From NCBI RefSeq assembly GCF_900103215.1, contig NZ_FNGV01000008.1:62001-126000 (forward strand): 64,000 bases of DNA, read 5' to 3'. The first letter of the stretch is position 1; each line of letters begins with the position of its first letter. The stretch is from Kriegella aquimaris. GTDB taxonomy: Bacteria; Bacteroidota; Bacteroidia; Flavobacteriales; Flavobacteriaceae. The translations under genes and the position numbers were made by a program. Of this stretch, positions 44,180 through 52,397 are shown in pieces. Under the pieces are notes generated by a model, which was not told the origin of the DNA, did no database searches, and saw nothing but the letters and a program-made list of their open reading frames with translations.

Positions 44180-45378
44180 GGCTTTTTTGAAAAAATGACT
44201 GTGGAACAATTACCACCAAACCCCAACGAATTGGATAATACCGTGTTCAATTCCTTTTCTTTGGTTTGGGTTTGAGGCACCAGATTAAATTCTTTCATAG
44301 GCGTCTCAAAATTGAGATTGGGATAGATGGTATTGTTTTGAAGCGCGAGTACAGCATATACGGCTTCGATTCCTCCCGCTGCTGCTAGCGTGTGTCCGGT
44401 ATAGGGTTTAGTTGAACTGAAATCAGGTGTTTTATGGCCAAAAATACGTTGAAACGCCCGCCCCTCTGAAAGATCGTTGTTCGCTGTTGCTGTTCCGTGG
44501 GCATTGATGTAGTCGATATCTTCTGGCTGCATTCCGGCAACCTTTAAGGCTTTTTCCATGGCAAGGGTAGCGCCGTCCCCGTTTTCTGACGAAGCAGTTT
44601 GATGATGCGCGTCATTGGCATTACCGTATCCTTTTACGTAGGCCAAAACTTTTTTGTTTCCTGCACGAACTGCCTCATCCGATTCAAGTACTAAAAATGC
44701 AGCAGCCTCGCCTAAGTTCAGTCCTTTTCTATTTTCGTCAAAAGGAGTGTTATCAGTATCGGATAAGATCATTAGGGTCTTAAAACCGTTGATGGTGAAT
44801 TTAGACAAGCAATCGGATCCGCCCACGATAACACGATCCAATTTCCCCGATTTTATCAATCTAGCCCCGAACATAATCGCGTTGGCCGCTGAGGAGCAGG
44901 CTGTACTGATTGTTGTTACAAGACTTTTATCAATACCCAATTGTTGGGCAATTTTTTGGGTTGAATCGCCTGCATGGTGTCCGTCGATATATTTTTGCAC
45001 AGCTTCGTCTTCCAAATACTGATAAAAATACTTTTCGGTCATATCCATGCCGCCAACACTCGTAGAGGAGACTAAACCGGTACGATAGTCTTTCATATTG
45101 GTGATTTGTGCATTGGCCACGGCTTGTTTGGCAGCAATCGCACCCAATAAGGCGGTTCTTGAGTAGTTGTTATCTGGGGTCAAGCCCAATTGCGCTTCCA
45201 GTTGCTCGTTGGTCAAATCAATTTCACCTACTTTAATGGCATTTTTATGGATAGTGGCAATCTGGGAAATTTTGGAAACTCCCGTTTTACCTGAAATCAG
45301 GGCACTATAATTTTCCTCCACATTGTTTCCAATGGCGGAAATGATACCCATTCCTGTTATGGCGATACCTTTGTTCAT
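44176..45378 (-). CDS. beta-ketoacyl-ACP synthase (FabF-like KS-alpha)
   Basis: 400 residues with a complete Cys-His-His triad: C161 in STACSSAAN, H294 in NAHGTAT, H329 in YTGHTLAAAGG. It is expected to elongate the polyene chain with malonyl-ACP in the cytoplasm. It is translationally coupled to the chain-length-factor gene, so the two most likely form the KS-CLF dimer. A 201-bp gap with a hairpin separates it from the upstream ACP gene. Confidence 0.9.
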   Translation of the reverse strand: MNKGIAITGMGIISAIGNNVEENYSALISGKTGVSKISQIATIHKNAIKVGEIDLTNEQLEAQLGLTPDNNYSRTALLGAIAAKQAVANAQITNMKDYRTGLVSSTSVGGMDMTEKYFYQYLEDEAVQKYIDGHHAGDSTQKIAQQLGIDKSLVTTISTACSSAANAIMFGARLIKSGKLDRVIVGGSDCLSKFTINGFKTLMILSDTDNTPFDENRKGLNLGEAAAFLVLESDEAVRAGNKKVLAYVKGYGNANDAHHQTASSENGDGATLAMEKALKVAGMQPEDIDYINAHGTATANNDLSEGRAFQRIFGHKTPDFSSTKPYTGHTLAAAGGIEAVYAVLALQNNTIYPNLNFETPMKEFNLVPQTQTKEKELNTVLSNSLGFGGNCSTVIFSKKP

Positions 45379-45579
45379 TTATAGAAACTGAAATAATTCA
45401 TTACGAAAGTACGAATATCGACGATATAGGAGATTCTTTCCTTAGTTGACGGCGAAGAATAAACCTTCTGGTTAGAGGAAAAAAGTTTCGATTTAGTCGG
45501 CCATTTGGGCTCTAGGGATACCGTTTTAACTAGCAGGTCGGCTGCCTTTCATAAGTCAAAGGAAGCAGCCATAATGCGA
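45379..45579 (-). promoter_or_regulatory. intercistronic region with hairpin, possible internal control point
   Basis: This 201-bp gap is the largest inside the otherwise overlapping minus-strand run. GGCTGC (45540-45545) pairs with GCAGCC (45565-45570), with additional CTTT/AAAG inside. There is no T-run on the minus strand, so it is an attenuator, processing site or mRNA stabiliser rather than a clear terminator. An internal promoter for the KS gene may also lie here; no box fits well. Confidence 0.35.
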
Positions 45580-45837
45580 CTACTTAGTTTTATTGGCCGT
45601 AATATAATTGGCCATGGTTTCAATGGACTCGAATATCTTTTTCCCTTCCTTGGGATCTGATAGTTTAATACCGTAGTCCTTATCCAACATTACGATAAGT
45701 TCAAGAGCATCGATAGAATCTAGTCCCAATCCATCTCCGAACAACGGATCATTATCGGCGATTTCATCCACAGTAACATCCTCGAGGTTCAATTGCTCTA
45801 TAATTTTTGATTTTAGTTCTTGTTTTATATCTCCCAT
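45580..45837 (-). CDS. acyl carrier protein 1
   Basis: 85 residues, acidic four-helix ACP. The phosphopantetheine serine is S41 in GLDSIDALEL, with a further conserved DGLGLDS. It carries growing acyl chains between the ketosynthases, reductase and dehydratases of the cluster. It lies 5 bp after the degenerate KS-fragment gene. It is distinct in sequence from the second ACP at 55.4 kb, so the two may serve the arylpolyene and the alkyl chain respectively (inference). Confidence 0.92.
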   Translation of the reverse strand: MGDIKQELKSKIIEQLNLEDVTVDEIADNDPLFGDGLGLDSIDALELIVMLDKDYGIKLSDPKEGKKIFESIETMANYITANKTK

Positions 45838-45842
45838 GGTAT

Positions 45843-46454
45843 TTAATATAATCTTTTTATTTCTTCTGTACTATGTATGAAACTGCCTTCTCGTGAAACT
45901 AGATATATAAAAGCTTCGTAGTTTTCTTCATCGAAATCAACCCAGCCACAAAGTACCTTTTCGGCTTTTCCGGAATCTAATATGCTACTGCTATATTCGA
46001 ATAAATAATCGGGGTTAAAGGCATCAAAGATAAAAAAACTATTCTCGGAATACAGTTTGTACTTGATGCTAATTTCACCGATACAAATATTAGGTAAGGT
46101 ATATACAAATACTGCCGGACTCGGGTAATACGCCGTTACGTCTTGAATAGATTCCTGATGCTTTCGATCTGTATCCAAACTTGATGCCCGATTAGAAAAA
46201 ACGATGGCGATATTTTCTTCCTGTTCGGGGGATACCTTTTCGTGTTTTAAAAGTACATCGCCCGCCATAAATGCCAACTTACTCAAATTATCCATTTTAA
46301 AGAATTTGGGATAATCAACGGCGAAATGTTGGTAAGCCATTTTTATAAAAGTTTTGAAAGGCCCCTCTCCTTTAAATATAAGCGCTCCATTCAGAGATAT
46401 TTCATTGTTCTTGATGTGGCAATAGGATGCTATTCGGTAATTGTCTTTCATCAT
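45843..46454 (-). CDS. truncated ketosynthase-like protein without catalytic residues
   Basis: 203 residues from the ATG at 46454 (ATGA overlap with the preceding KS). The order IASYCHIKNNEI, then IAIVFSNRASSLDTDRKHQ and SPAVFVYTLPNICIGEISI follows the N-terminal half of a thiolase-fold ketosynthase: the Cys loop position reads LPNICIGEIS, and no NAHGT or GHT histidine is present. The protein ends where the second half should start. It is likely a non-catalytic partner or modulator of the adjacent KS rather than a pseudogene, because both ends are tightly coupled to neighbours. Confidence 0.7.
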   Translation of the reverse strand: MMKDNYRIASYCHIKNNEISLNGALIFKGEGPFKTFIKMAYQHFAVDYPKFFKMDNLSKLAFMAGDVLLKHEKVSPEQEENIAIVFSNRASSLDTDRKHQESIQDVTAYYPSPAVFVYTLPNICIGEISIKYKLYSENSFFIFDAFNPDYLFEYSSSILDSGKAEKVLCGWVDFDEENYEAFIYLVSREGSFIHSTEEIKRLY

Positions 46455-47599
46455 TTTTGCAATTTTTGAAAGATTACGGCTGCATTGCACCCCCCAAAGC
46501 CTGAAGCTGTTTTTAGAAATGTTTTCAGCTCTCTTGGGGTGGTTTCTGTGATAACATTTATGGGTTTTGATACGCCTAATTCTTGAAATCCTTTAGATGT
46601 GAATAGGGTGTTTTGGTGCAATGAATGCATGCCTATAATCGCTTCCATAAGGCCAGAGGCACCTAAGGTGTGCCCGAAATATCCTTTTAGGCTGTTCAAA
46701 GGTGTTTTTTGCATGCCTAATCGGTCAAAAGCGATAGCTTCCATTTCATCATTGAAAGAGGTTGCCGTGCCATGGGCCGATATATAGTCAATTTCTTCGG
46801 AAACCAGACCGGCTTCACTGAGGGCCGATCTTACTGCCCTGTACAGTCCTTCTCCTGTGCGTGACGGACCCGAAATGTGATTGGCGTCGTTGCAAGAGGC
46901 ATCGCCTAAAATTTTGACGGCTTCCTCCGCTAAATTGGCATCACTTCTCGTGACCAGGGCACTTGCCGCCACTTCCCCAATATTAATGCCTGAGCGAGTT
47001 TTACAATATGGTCTACAAAGGGTAGGGCTTAACGCTTGAAAAGAATGAAAGCCCGATAGTATAAAAGGGGTAACCAAATCACCACTGGCAATAAAAACAT
47101 GGTCGAAACGGCCTTGGCTAATAAATCGTTTGGCGATGGCTACGGCGAGAATTCCCGATACACAAGCATTTGAAACAACAATAGGTTCTGTTTTAAACCC
47201 AAAAAAAGATTGTACAATTTTGCCTAACTCACCCAAATACGCCCGGTTTTTATGAAAAGGACTGTCTTCCGAAAGCACATCGATATTTCCTTTGGTAGTC
47301 GATATGATGAGGCCGACCCTGTCATTTAATTCCAATTGAGATTTCTTGATTACCCTTTCTAAAGAAACTAATAATATTTGCTCTAAGCGGGTATATTCTT
47401 GTTGTGGATTTAAAGTCTCAAAAACGGACCGGGTTTTTTCAGCTGGGATAAGGGAAGAGTAAAATGGTTCGGGCAACATTTTTGGGTTATCGACCAGTTG
47501 TAGTCCCGACACCTCATTTTTGATATTGACTACTGCTGCCTGTGAATCAAAACCAAAGGATGAAACAATATTATTATGTGAGAGATAGGTGTTATTCAT
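46451..47599 (-). CDS. beta-ketoacyl synthase
   Basis: 382 residues, thiolase fold with intact triad C146 (SNACVSG), H276 (SAHGTAT), H310 (YFGHTLGASG). The N-terminus is shorter and more divergent than FabF. Coupled by 4 bp to the truncated KS-like gene and by 8 bp to the thioesterase gene. It probably performs an initiating or early elongation step of the arylpolyene; the precise role is not visible. Confidence 0.85.
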   Translation of the reverse strand: MNNTYLSHNNIVSSFGFDSQAAVVNIKNEVSGLQLVDNPKMLPEPFYSSLIPAEKTRSVFETLNPQQEYTRLEQILLVSLERVIKKSQLELNDRVGLIISTTKGNIDVLSEDSPFHKNRAYLGELGKIVQSFFGFKTEPIVVSNACVSGILAVAIAKRFISQGRFDHVFIASGDLVTPFILSGFHSFQALSPTLCRPYCKTRSGINIGEVAASALVTRSDANLAEEAVKILGDASCNDANHISGPSRTGEGLYRAVRSALSEAGLVSEEIDYISAHGTATSFNDEMEAIAFDRLGMQKTPLNSLKGYFGHTLGASGLMEAIIGMHSLHQNTLFTSKGFQELGVSKPINVITETTPRELKTFLKTASGFGGCNAAVIFQKLQK

Positions 47600-48029
47600 C
47601 TAAAAGTCCGACTTTTCGCTTCCAGTCCAAAAAGAAATCGGGAATAGTCAAAGACATTTCACCGCCAAGTTCTACAAAAACTTGAATAGTTTCACCCGTA
47701 CAGACCAGTTGCCCTTCTGGGTTGAAAATTTCGTATCGGAAGACCATTTTAGCTGCCCTAGAATCAATATAGATGGTTTTTACCGTGGCGACATCACCAT
47801 AACGTAACGGCAATTTATGTTCACTACTACTTTTTACGATAGGTGTGGAGAAGTTATGGTCTTTCTGGTCTAGGTACGAAATGCCGTGGTGACGCCCAAA
47901 GGCCTCCCTGCCGTCTTCAAAGTACTGAATATAGTTACCGTGCCAGACGATGCCCAGGGGGTCGGTTTCTACGAAGCGTACCCGTATTTCGCTGGTATAT
48001 GTGATTTCTTTATTGGTTTTAGACCGCAT
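47592..48029 (-). CDS. 4HBT-type acyl thioesterase
   Basis: About 145 residues of hot-dog fold. The 4-hydroxybenzoyl-CoA thioesterase signature ETDPLGIVWHGNYIQYFEDG is present with the catalytic Asp, followed by FGRHHGISY. It should cleave acyl-ACP/CoA or help release the polyene. ATGs at 48056 and 48029 are both possible; the later fits the family N-terminus and gives an 11-bp overlap with the permease gene. Confidence 0.87.
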   Translation of the reverse strand: MRSKTNKEITYTSEIRVRFVETDPLGIVWHGNYIQYFEDGREAFGRHHGISYLDQKDHNFSTPIVKSSSEHKLPLRYGDVATVKTIYIDSRAAKMVFRYEIFNPEGQLVCTGETIQVFVELGGEMSLTIPDFFLDWKRKVGLLDE

Positions 48030-49293
48030 TTTTTCGTTGGTTATAGCCAATGGCAATTAAAGTAGTGACAACAAAAAAGCCGAACAGTAGGGCTATTTCG
48101 GGTATAATTTCAGCAAATCCACTATGGCGTAAAAATACATCATAGAAGGCATTTAACCCCCAATTCATTGGAGATATATTCGAAAGCAGCTGCATAAACT
48201 TTGGCATGACGAATACGGGAACCCAAACGCCGCCCAAGGCGGCCAAAATTACAACCAAGGTGGCGCCGAAAGGTGCCGATTGTTCTTGTGTTCTAGCTAC
48301 CGTGCCTAATAATAGTCCCAATCCGACGGCGGCCAGGCCGGCAAATAAGGCCACTACAAAAAGTAGCGGTAGTCTTCCGGAAACATCCAATTCTGGCAGT
48401 CCCATTACCGGAAACAGGAACACCCCGACCAGCAACATTAGCGCAAATTGAATCAAGCAAACACTAGTGTAGACCAAGGTCTTGCCGCCTAAAACTGTTG
48501 CATATGAAACCGGATGGGTACGCAAGCGAACAAAAGTACCTTGGTTTTTTTCGTTGACCATATTTATCGATAGGGGCAAAATGATGAAAAAAATGGCGAA
48601 GAGCGTCCAAGCCGGAACATTGTGCTGACTCGAATTCGGAATAATATTTTCACTGTTCTTGCCCGGAACAATCTCGGTAAAGGTGATAAAACTCTCGGTA
48701 TCAAAAATAACTTCGGATGCATCTTCGGTCAATTGTTCTTGAAATGCCCTGTAAATAGTTTGGGTTTCAATTTTTGATATCATCCGGTCTATACCGTTCT
48801 TTACCGCACTTTTAAAGGATTGTTGTGTGGCGGGGTCAAAATAGAGTTTTACCTCTTTAGGTTCCATTTTTGAATTTACAATGGGAATACTTCCTTCCTC
48901 TTCTTCCAATCCGAATTTGGCGAGTATACCATCTACGTTTTCATTGACCTTCTGATCGAGGTCTACGGAAAGATTTTCGGGTATGACGATTGCCAATTGA
49001 TAATCGCCTTTTAAAACCAGTTCTTTGGCCTCCTCCTCCGAGGATTTGGTAATTATTTCAAAGGAATTCGATTCTGCTAAATTCTTATTTATGTTTTCCG
49101 AAACGGTACCCTTATCATAATCTACCATTAAAATAGGAAGCTTGGTGTCGGTAATCGTCTTAAAAGTACTGTCTTGAACGAGTGTGATAACAATTAACAA
49201 GAGTAACGGCATGATAAATAGAATGGCCAATCCGCCAATATCGCGAACCAGCAAAAGCATTTCCTTGTATGTCGAGGCCCACAGTTTATGCAT
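48019..49293 (-). CDS. ABC-2 type exporter permease
   Basis: 424 residues. One N-terminal helix (LAILFIMPLLLLIVITLV), a large extracytoplasmic domain (about 50-230) and five further helices at the C-terminal half (e.g. LFAIFFIILPLSINMV). That is the YhgE/ABC-2 architecture. NEKNQGTFVRLRTHP is the usual loop after TM2. It partners with the ATPase encoded just upstream (8-bp overlap) and probably moves the aryl-polyene or its lipid precursor. Confidence 0.87.
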   Translation of the reverse strand: MHKLWASTYKEMLLLVRDIGGLAILFIMPLLLLIVITLVQDSTFKTITDTKLPILMVDYDKGTVSENINKNLAESNSFEIITKSSEEEAKELVLKGDYQLAIVIPENLSVDLDQKVNENVDGILAKFGLEEEEGSIPIVNSKMEPKEVKLYFDPATQQSFKSAVKNGIDRMISKIETQTIYRAFQEQLTEDASEVIFDTESFITFTEIVPGKNSENIIPNSSQHNVPAWTLFAIFFIILPLSINMVNEKNQGTFVRLRTHPVSYATVLGGKTLVYTSVCLIQFALMLLVGVFLFPVMGLPELDVSGRLPLLFVVALFAGLAAVGLGLLLGTVARTQEQSAPFGATLVVILAALGGVWVPVFVMPKFMQLLSNISPMNWGLNAFYDVFLRHSGFAEIIPEIALLFGFFVVTTLIAIGYNQRKNAV

Positions 49294-50029
49294 GGTCGCG
49301 AAGGGCTTTTCCGGTTTGGGACAAGAAGACTTCCTCTAAATTATAAGCATTTTCCTGTGCGGCAATTAGTTCTTTGGGAAAACCTTTACAAACAATTTCA
49401 CCATGATCGATAATAGCGACACGGGTGCAAAAGTTTTCCGCTTCATTCAAGTGATGCGAGGTATATATAATTGTGGTGCCGGTCTCATTCAGCGCCAGTA
49501 AATGGGCTATTATTGCATTTTTCGATTGTACGTCAACGCCAACTGTGGGTTCATCTAAAAACAACACCTTCGGTTGGTGTAGTATACTCGCAATAAGATT
49601 GATGCGACGCTTCATGCCCCCGGAAAAAGCTTTGATTCTTTTATGTGCAAATTGATCCAACCCCAGAGTTTTTAAATGCCCATGGATTTTGTCTTTCAAT
49701 TCTTCACCCTTCAAGCCGTACATACTTCCGAAGTAAGAAAGATTTTCATAGGCAGTCAGGGAAGGGTAGAGAGCATACTCCTGAGGAACGATACCAATGA
49801 GCTGCTTAAGCTCATTTTTATTATCATGATAGGTAAGCCCATTTATGGAAAATGAACCTGAGGTCGGTTTTAGCAAAGAGCTAAGCATCGAGATCAAGGT
49901 TGTTTTTCCGGCCCCGTTAGGACCCAACAATCCAAAAATTTCCTTCTCATGAATAATCAAATCCAAATTGGATACCGAAAAAAAGTCGGTGCCTTTATAT
50001 TTTTTAGATAGTTGGTTGATTTGGATCAT
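49286..50029 (-). CDS. ABC transporter ATP-binding protein
   Basis: 247-residue ATPase. Walker A GPNGAGKT near 36-43, Q-loop in VPQEYALY, signature FSGGMKRR, Walker B VLFLDEPT and the H-loop YTSHH are all present. Together with the ABC-2 permease it forms a two-gene exporter inside the pigment operon. A 74-bp gap separates it from the BtrH-like gene, so a weak internal boundary may exist here. Confidence 0.92.
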   Translation of the reverse strand: MIQINQLSKKYKGTDFFSVSNLDLIIHEKEIFGLLGPNGAGKTTLISMLSSLLKPTSGSFSINGLTYHDNKNELKQLIGIVPQEYALYPSLTAYENLSYFGSMYGLKGEELKDKIHGHLKTLGLDQFAHKRIKAFSGGMKRRINLIASILHQPKVLFLDEPTVGVDVQSKNAIIAHLLALNETGTTIIYTSHHLNEAENFCTRVAIIDHGEIVCKGFPKELIAAQENAYNLEEVFLSQTGKALRDHA

Positions 50030-50103
50030 AAGATATAAATCTTCATAGAATTCGTAAAAACAGAGATTGCATTGACTGAAATTACGCCTTTGCCAGAGAC
50101 TAT

Positions 50104-51099
50104 TTAAACCGCTTTTCGCAACGCCTTAAAAAAGGCTTCTTCTTTTTTGGCAATGGCCTCAAGCTGAGTTGCTACTTTGTTATAGGCATCGGTCTGACTG
50201 CTGCGATTTTTGTAAATGCGGGAGGCATCCACTGCAAAATCACGCCATTGGTCTCCGATAATGGTCATTTCTTTGGAATGCTCTAGTAGCGCATCGTTAT
50301 TCAAAAGCTTACCTGATTCTTGCAAAAAGGCAGCGTATATATAGCGAAAGCCACCACCTCCGGTTCCGATTTCTTCTTGCATGCGAACAATTTGTCCCAA
50401 ATAATGGTTTGCTTTTTTAGTTCCTAATTTGTCGGGCCACTTTCTGATGTTTTTGGCGACCCAGCGCATTGCCTTTACCCCGACAATGGGTACTGGGGCG
50501 GTCATATCCCTACAAGTTTGTTTTATGCCTTTGACAATGGCTTTTTCCAATTCAAGCGCTTCCGGAAATTCGATAGGGTAATACATGTGGCCTTTCGGAG
50601 CAAAGGCCCCTTTGGCAAAACGTACTTTTTCGAGCTCTTTTTCGGTAAGCGTGGTCACCGACTCCATAACGGGGTCACTAATGAGATAGTTGCCCCCATC
50701 TTTGCCATAAACAACCATATTGTGTGCATTGAAATGAAAGCGATATTCGTCGGGAAAATAGGGAAGGTTGTATACCCCGACTTGAAGCCCTACCGGATTA
50801 TTCTTTTTTAAGTTTTCATCTAATCTTGCCTTGGCGGCCATCGGGCTATTGAATTTTTCCCGCTTTACTTTGATGCCCGTTCGTTTGGCAAATCGATTAA
50901 AAATTAAACCTGGCATTGCTCTATAAGTGAAAACTGGGGCGTGATTTACCTTTATAAACGGCAGGTAGCTGAAAAGTAGTCCTGCGCCAATGCCGAATAC
51001 CATGGGTTCGCTGACCTCAAAACCATTGTGGCGCATAAGGTTCGATACTACGCCATTTTCGCAATGGGCAGCTTGTTTGTGTGTGAAATCTATCTTCAT
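50104..51099 (-). CDS. BtrH-like acyl-transfer/cysteine-peptidase-fold protein
   Basis: 331 residues. The N-terminal 170 match the BtrH domain: HCENGVVSNLMRHNG with probable nucleophile C13, and a later FNAHNMVVYG with the His and the DPV segment. In butirosin synthesis BtrH transfers the acyl side chain from ACP to the amine. A homologous step here could move the arylpolyene from ACP to the resorcinol or to a lipid. The C-terminal half is helical and not recognised. Located 3 bp from the HTH-like gene. Confidence 0.82.
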   Translation of the reverse strand: MKIDFTHKQAAHCENGVVSNLMRHNGFEVSEPMVFGIGAGLLFSYLPFIKVNHAPVFTYRAMPGLIFNRFAKRTGIKVKREKFNSPMAAKARLDENLKKNNPVGLQVGVYNLPYFPDEYRFHFNAHNMVVYGKDGGNYLISDPVMESVTTLTEKELEKVRFAKGAFAPKGHMYYPIEFPEALELEKAIVKGIKQTCRDMTAPVPIVGVKAMRWVAKNIRKWPDKLGTKKANHYLGQIVRMQEEIGTGGGGFRYIYAAFLQESGKLLNNDALLEHSKEMTIIGDQWRDFAVDASRIYKNRSSQTDAYNKVATQLEAIAKKEEAFFKALRKAV

Positions 51100-51102
51100 G
51101 GT

Positions 51103-51504
51103 TCAGGAATCTACTTTCTTCAATTCTTCAATGGAAATATCGAAGGCATCGGCATATTTTTGTAATGTTCTTGGTGTAAGCTTTTTAAATACTGCGGGTT
51201 TGAAGTGCCTTTTTACCCGCCATTTCCAGAACCCAACATAACTTGCTAAAATACCAAGATCCATTTTATGAAGTTCCATGTAGTAGGCAATAGGGCTTAA
51301 TTTGTTGTTTAAAACTTGTGCTTTTGCTTCTTCTACCCGCTCTTCTATGTCTTGTATGGCATTGTCAAGTGCGATGGTTTTTGGTGCCCAACCTGTACTC
51401 AGCTCGGTGGTATACTCACCGTTCTCGTCAACGGCATAATACATATCTTTGATATTTGCCGATTCTAGATTGCTTTTGTCTTGGGGCACTTCATTCTTCT
51501 TCAT
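51103..51504 (-). CDS. small conserved protein with HTH-like C-terminal half
   Basis: 133 residues. The C-terminal half (MDLGILASYVGFWKWRVKRHF, then LTPRTLQKYADAFDISIEEL) follows the pattern of an XRE-type helix-turn-helix, where LAxxxGxxxWxVxR and LxKxAxxLxxSxEEL are typical. The N-terminal half is acidic with no known domain. It shares one base with the upstream dehydratase gene. It may be a cluster-specific regulator or an assembly factor using the HTH fold for protein binding. Confidence 0.65.
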   Translation of the reverse strand: MKKNEVPQDKSNLESANIKDMYYAVDENGEYTTELSTGWAPKTIALDNAIQDIEERVEEAKAQVLNNKLSPIAYYMELHKMDLGILASYVGFWKWRVKRHFKPAVFKKLTPRTLQKYADAFDISIEELKKVDS

Positions 51505-51959
51505 CAGAGCTCATGAATTAAAAAATTCAAAGTACAATCTACGATTAAATCATCATTTCTAAAAGTGCTGCCCTGTATTGTGCAGATGCTCATGGTATCG
51601 GTGTCGTATCGTGAAATGAGCTTGGCCTTTGTTATCAAGGTTTCATTTACTTTGGGCAAATCGCTTATAACCACTTTTTTGATGGCACTGATGTACCCAA
51701 TAATATTATTACCCTCTCCTTCGAGGTCATCGACTTCAAAATAGCTTTGTCCCACAATTGCGGAACAGGCCTGGGCCGCATTTTCAATTAGACCAGTTTC
51801 TGAGAGCACATTATTTTTGACAAAAACGCAGTCCGGAGAAATATTAAATTCTGCAGTTACCGAATCGGCATCGATATAGGCAATATTATTAACCATAAGC
51901 ATGGGCTGCCTATGCGGAAGAAATTTTTTGATGTCTATATTATTGCGGACTTGTTTCAC
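51504..51959 (-). CDS. FabZ-like hot-dog dehydratase with Glu but without the catalytic His (1)
   Basis: 151 residues. LPHRQPMLMVNN opens the fold and the helix GLIENAAQA keeps the catalytic Glu59. The HFPG block that supplies the histidine is replaced by FVKNNVLSE. It is therefore unlikely to be an autonomous dehydratase. It is probably the partner of the His-only subunit at 40.1 kb, resembling ApeP-type subunits. It lies 3 bp after the next hot-dog gene. Confidence 0.8.
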   Translation of the reverse strand: MKQVRNNIDIKKFLPHRQPMLMVNNIAYIDADSVTAEFNISPDCVFVKNNVLSETGLIENAAQACSAIVGQSYFEVDDLEGEGNNIIGYISAIKKVVISDLPKVNETLITKAKLISRYDTDTMSICTIQGSTFRNDDLIVDCTLNFLIHEL

Positions 51960-51962
51960 TTA

Positions 51963-52397
51963 TTATGCCAATGCAGTTTTCATTTCACTAAGGGCAATTA
52001 TAGTTTCATTGCATTTAACTTCGGCCTGTACCAAAGTAATTCCCATTATACTGTGTAAAATGGTGACAGTCGTTATCAGTTCTTGACCAATTTTTGGCAA
52101 GGCCATGATTTCTACCTTTTTAATTGCTCCTATATATCCTGTTGGAGCAGGTTCTTTTTTTAAATAATACTCGTATCCAGTATGTAAGGCTACCGTTTGG
52201 GCCATATTCTCAATTAACCCTGGCGCATTGAAGATAGCGTTTTCCGTAAAGAGATTTTCTGCTGTTATAGAAAGTCCGGAAACTACTTGTTCCTGTGAAA
52301 AATAGAGTAATTTGTCTACCATCACGAAAGGTTTTTTTTGAGGGATTAGGTCAAGAAGAACACTTTCATCGGTTATGGCGTACGGGAGTAAATTCAT
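51963..52397 (-). CDS. FabZ-like hot-dog dehydratase with Glu but without the catalytic His (2)
   Basis: 144 residues. LIPQKKPFVMVDKL starts the hot-dog fold and PGLIENMAQT carries Glu63; the HFPG histidine position reads LFTENAIFNAP. It is a diverged paralogue of the adjacent 151-residue protein. Two Glu-only subunits plus one His-only subunit suggest two alternative heterodimers, possibly one for the polyene and one for the alkyl chain. It abuts the darB stop. Confidence 0.8.
   Translation of the reverse strand: MNLLPYAITDESVLLDLIPQKKPFVMVDKLLYFSQEQVVSGLSITAENLFTENAIFNAPGLIENMAQTVALHTGYEYYLKKEPAPTGYIGAIKKVEIMALPKIGQELITTVTILHSIMGITLVQAEVKCNETIIALSEMKTALA

Noticed and set aside
45843-46454. 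Calling the half-length KS-like gene a pseudogene
   Set aside because: It has no internal stop, overlaps its upstream neighbour as ATGA and is 5 bp from the ACP gene, so it seems to be maintained.
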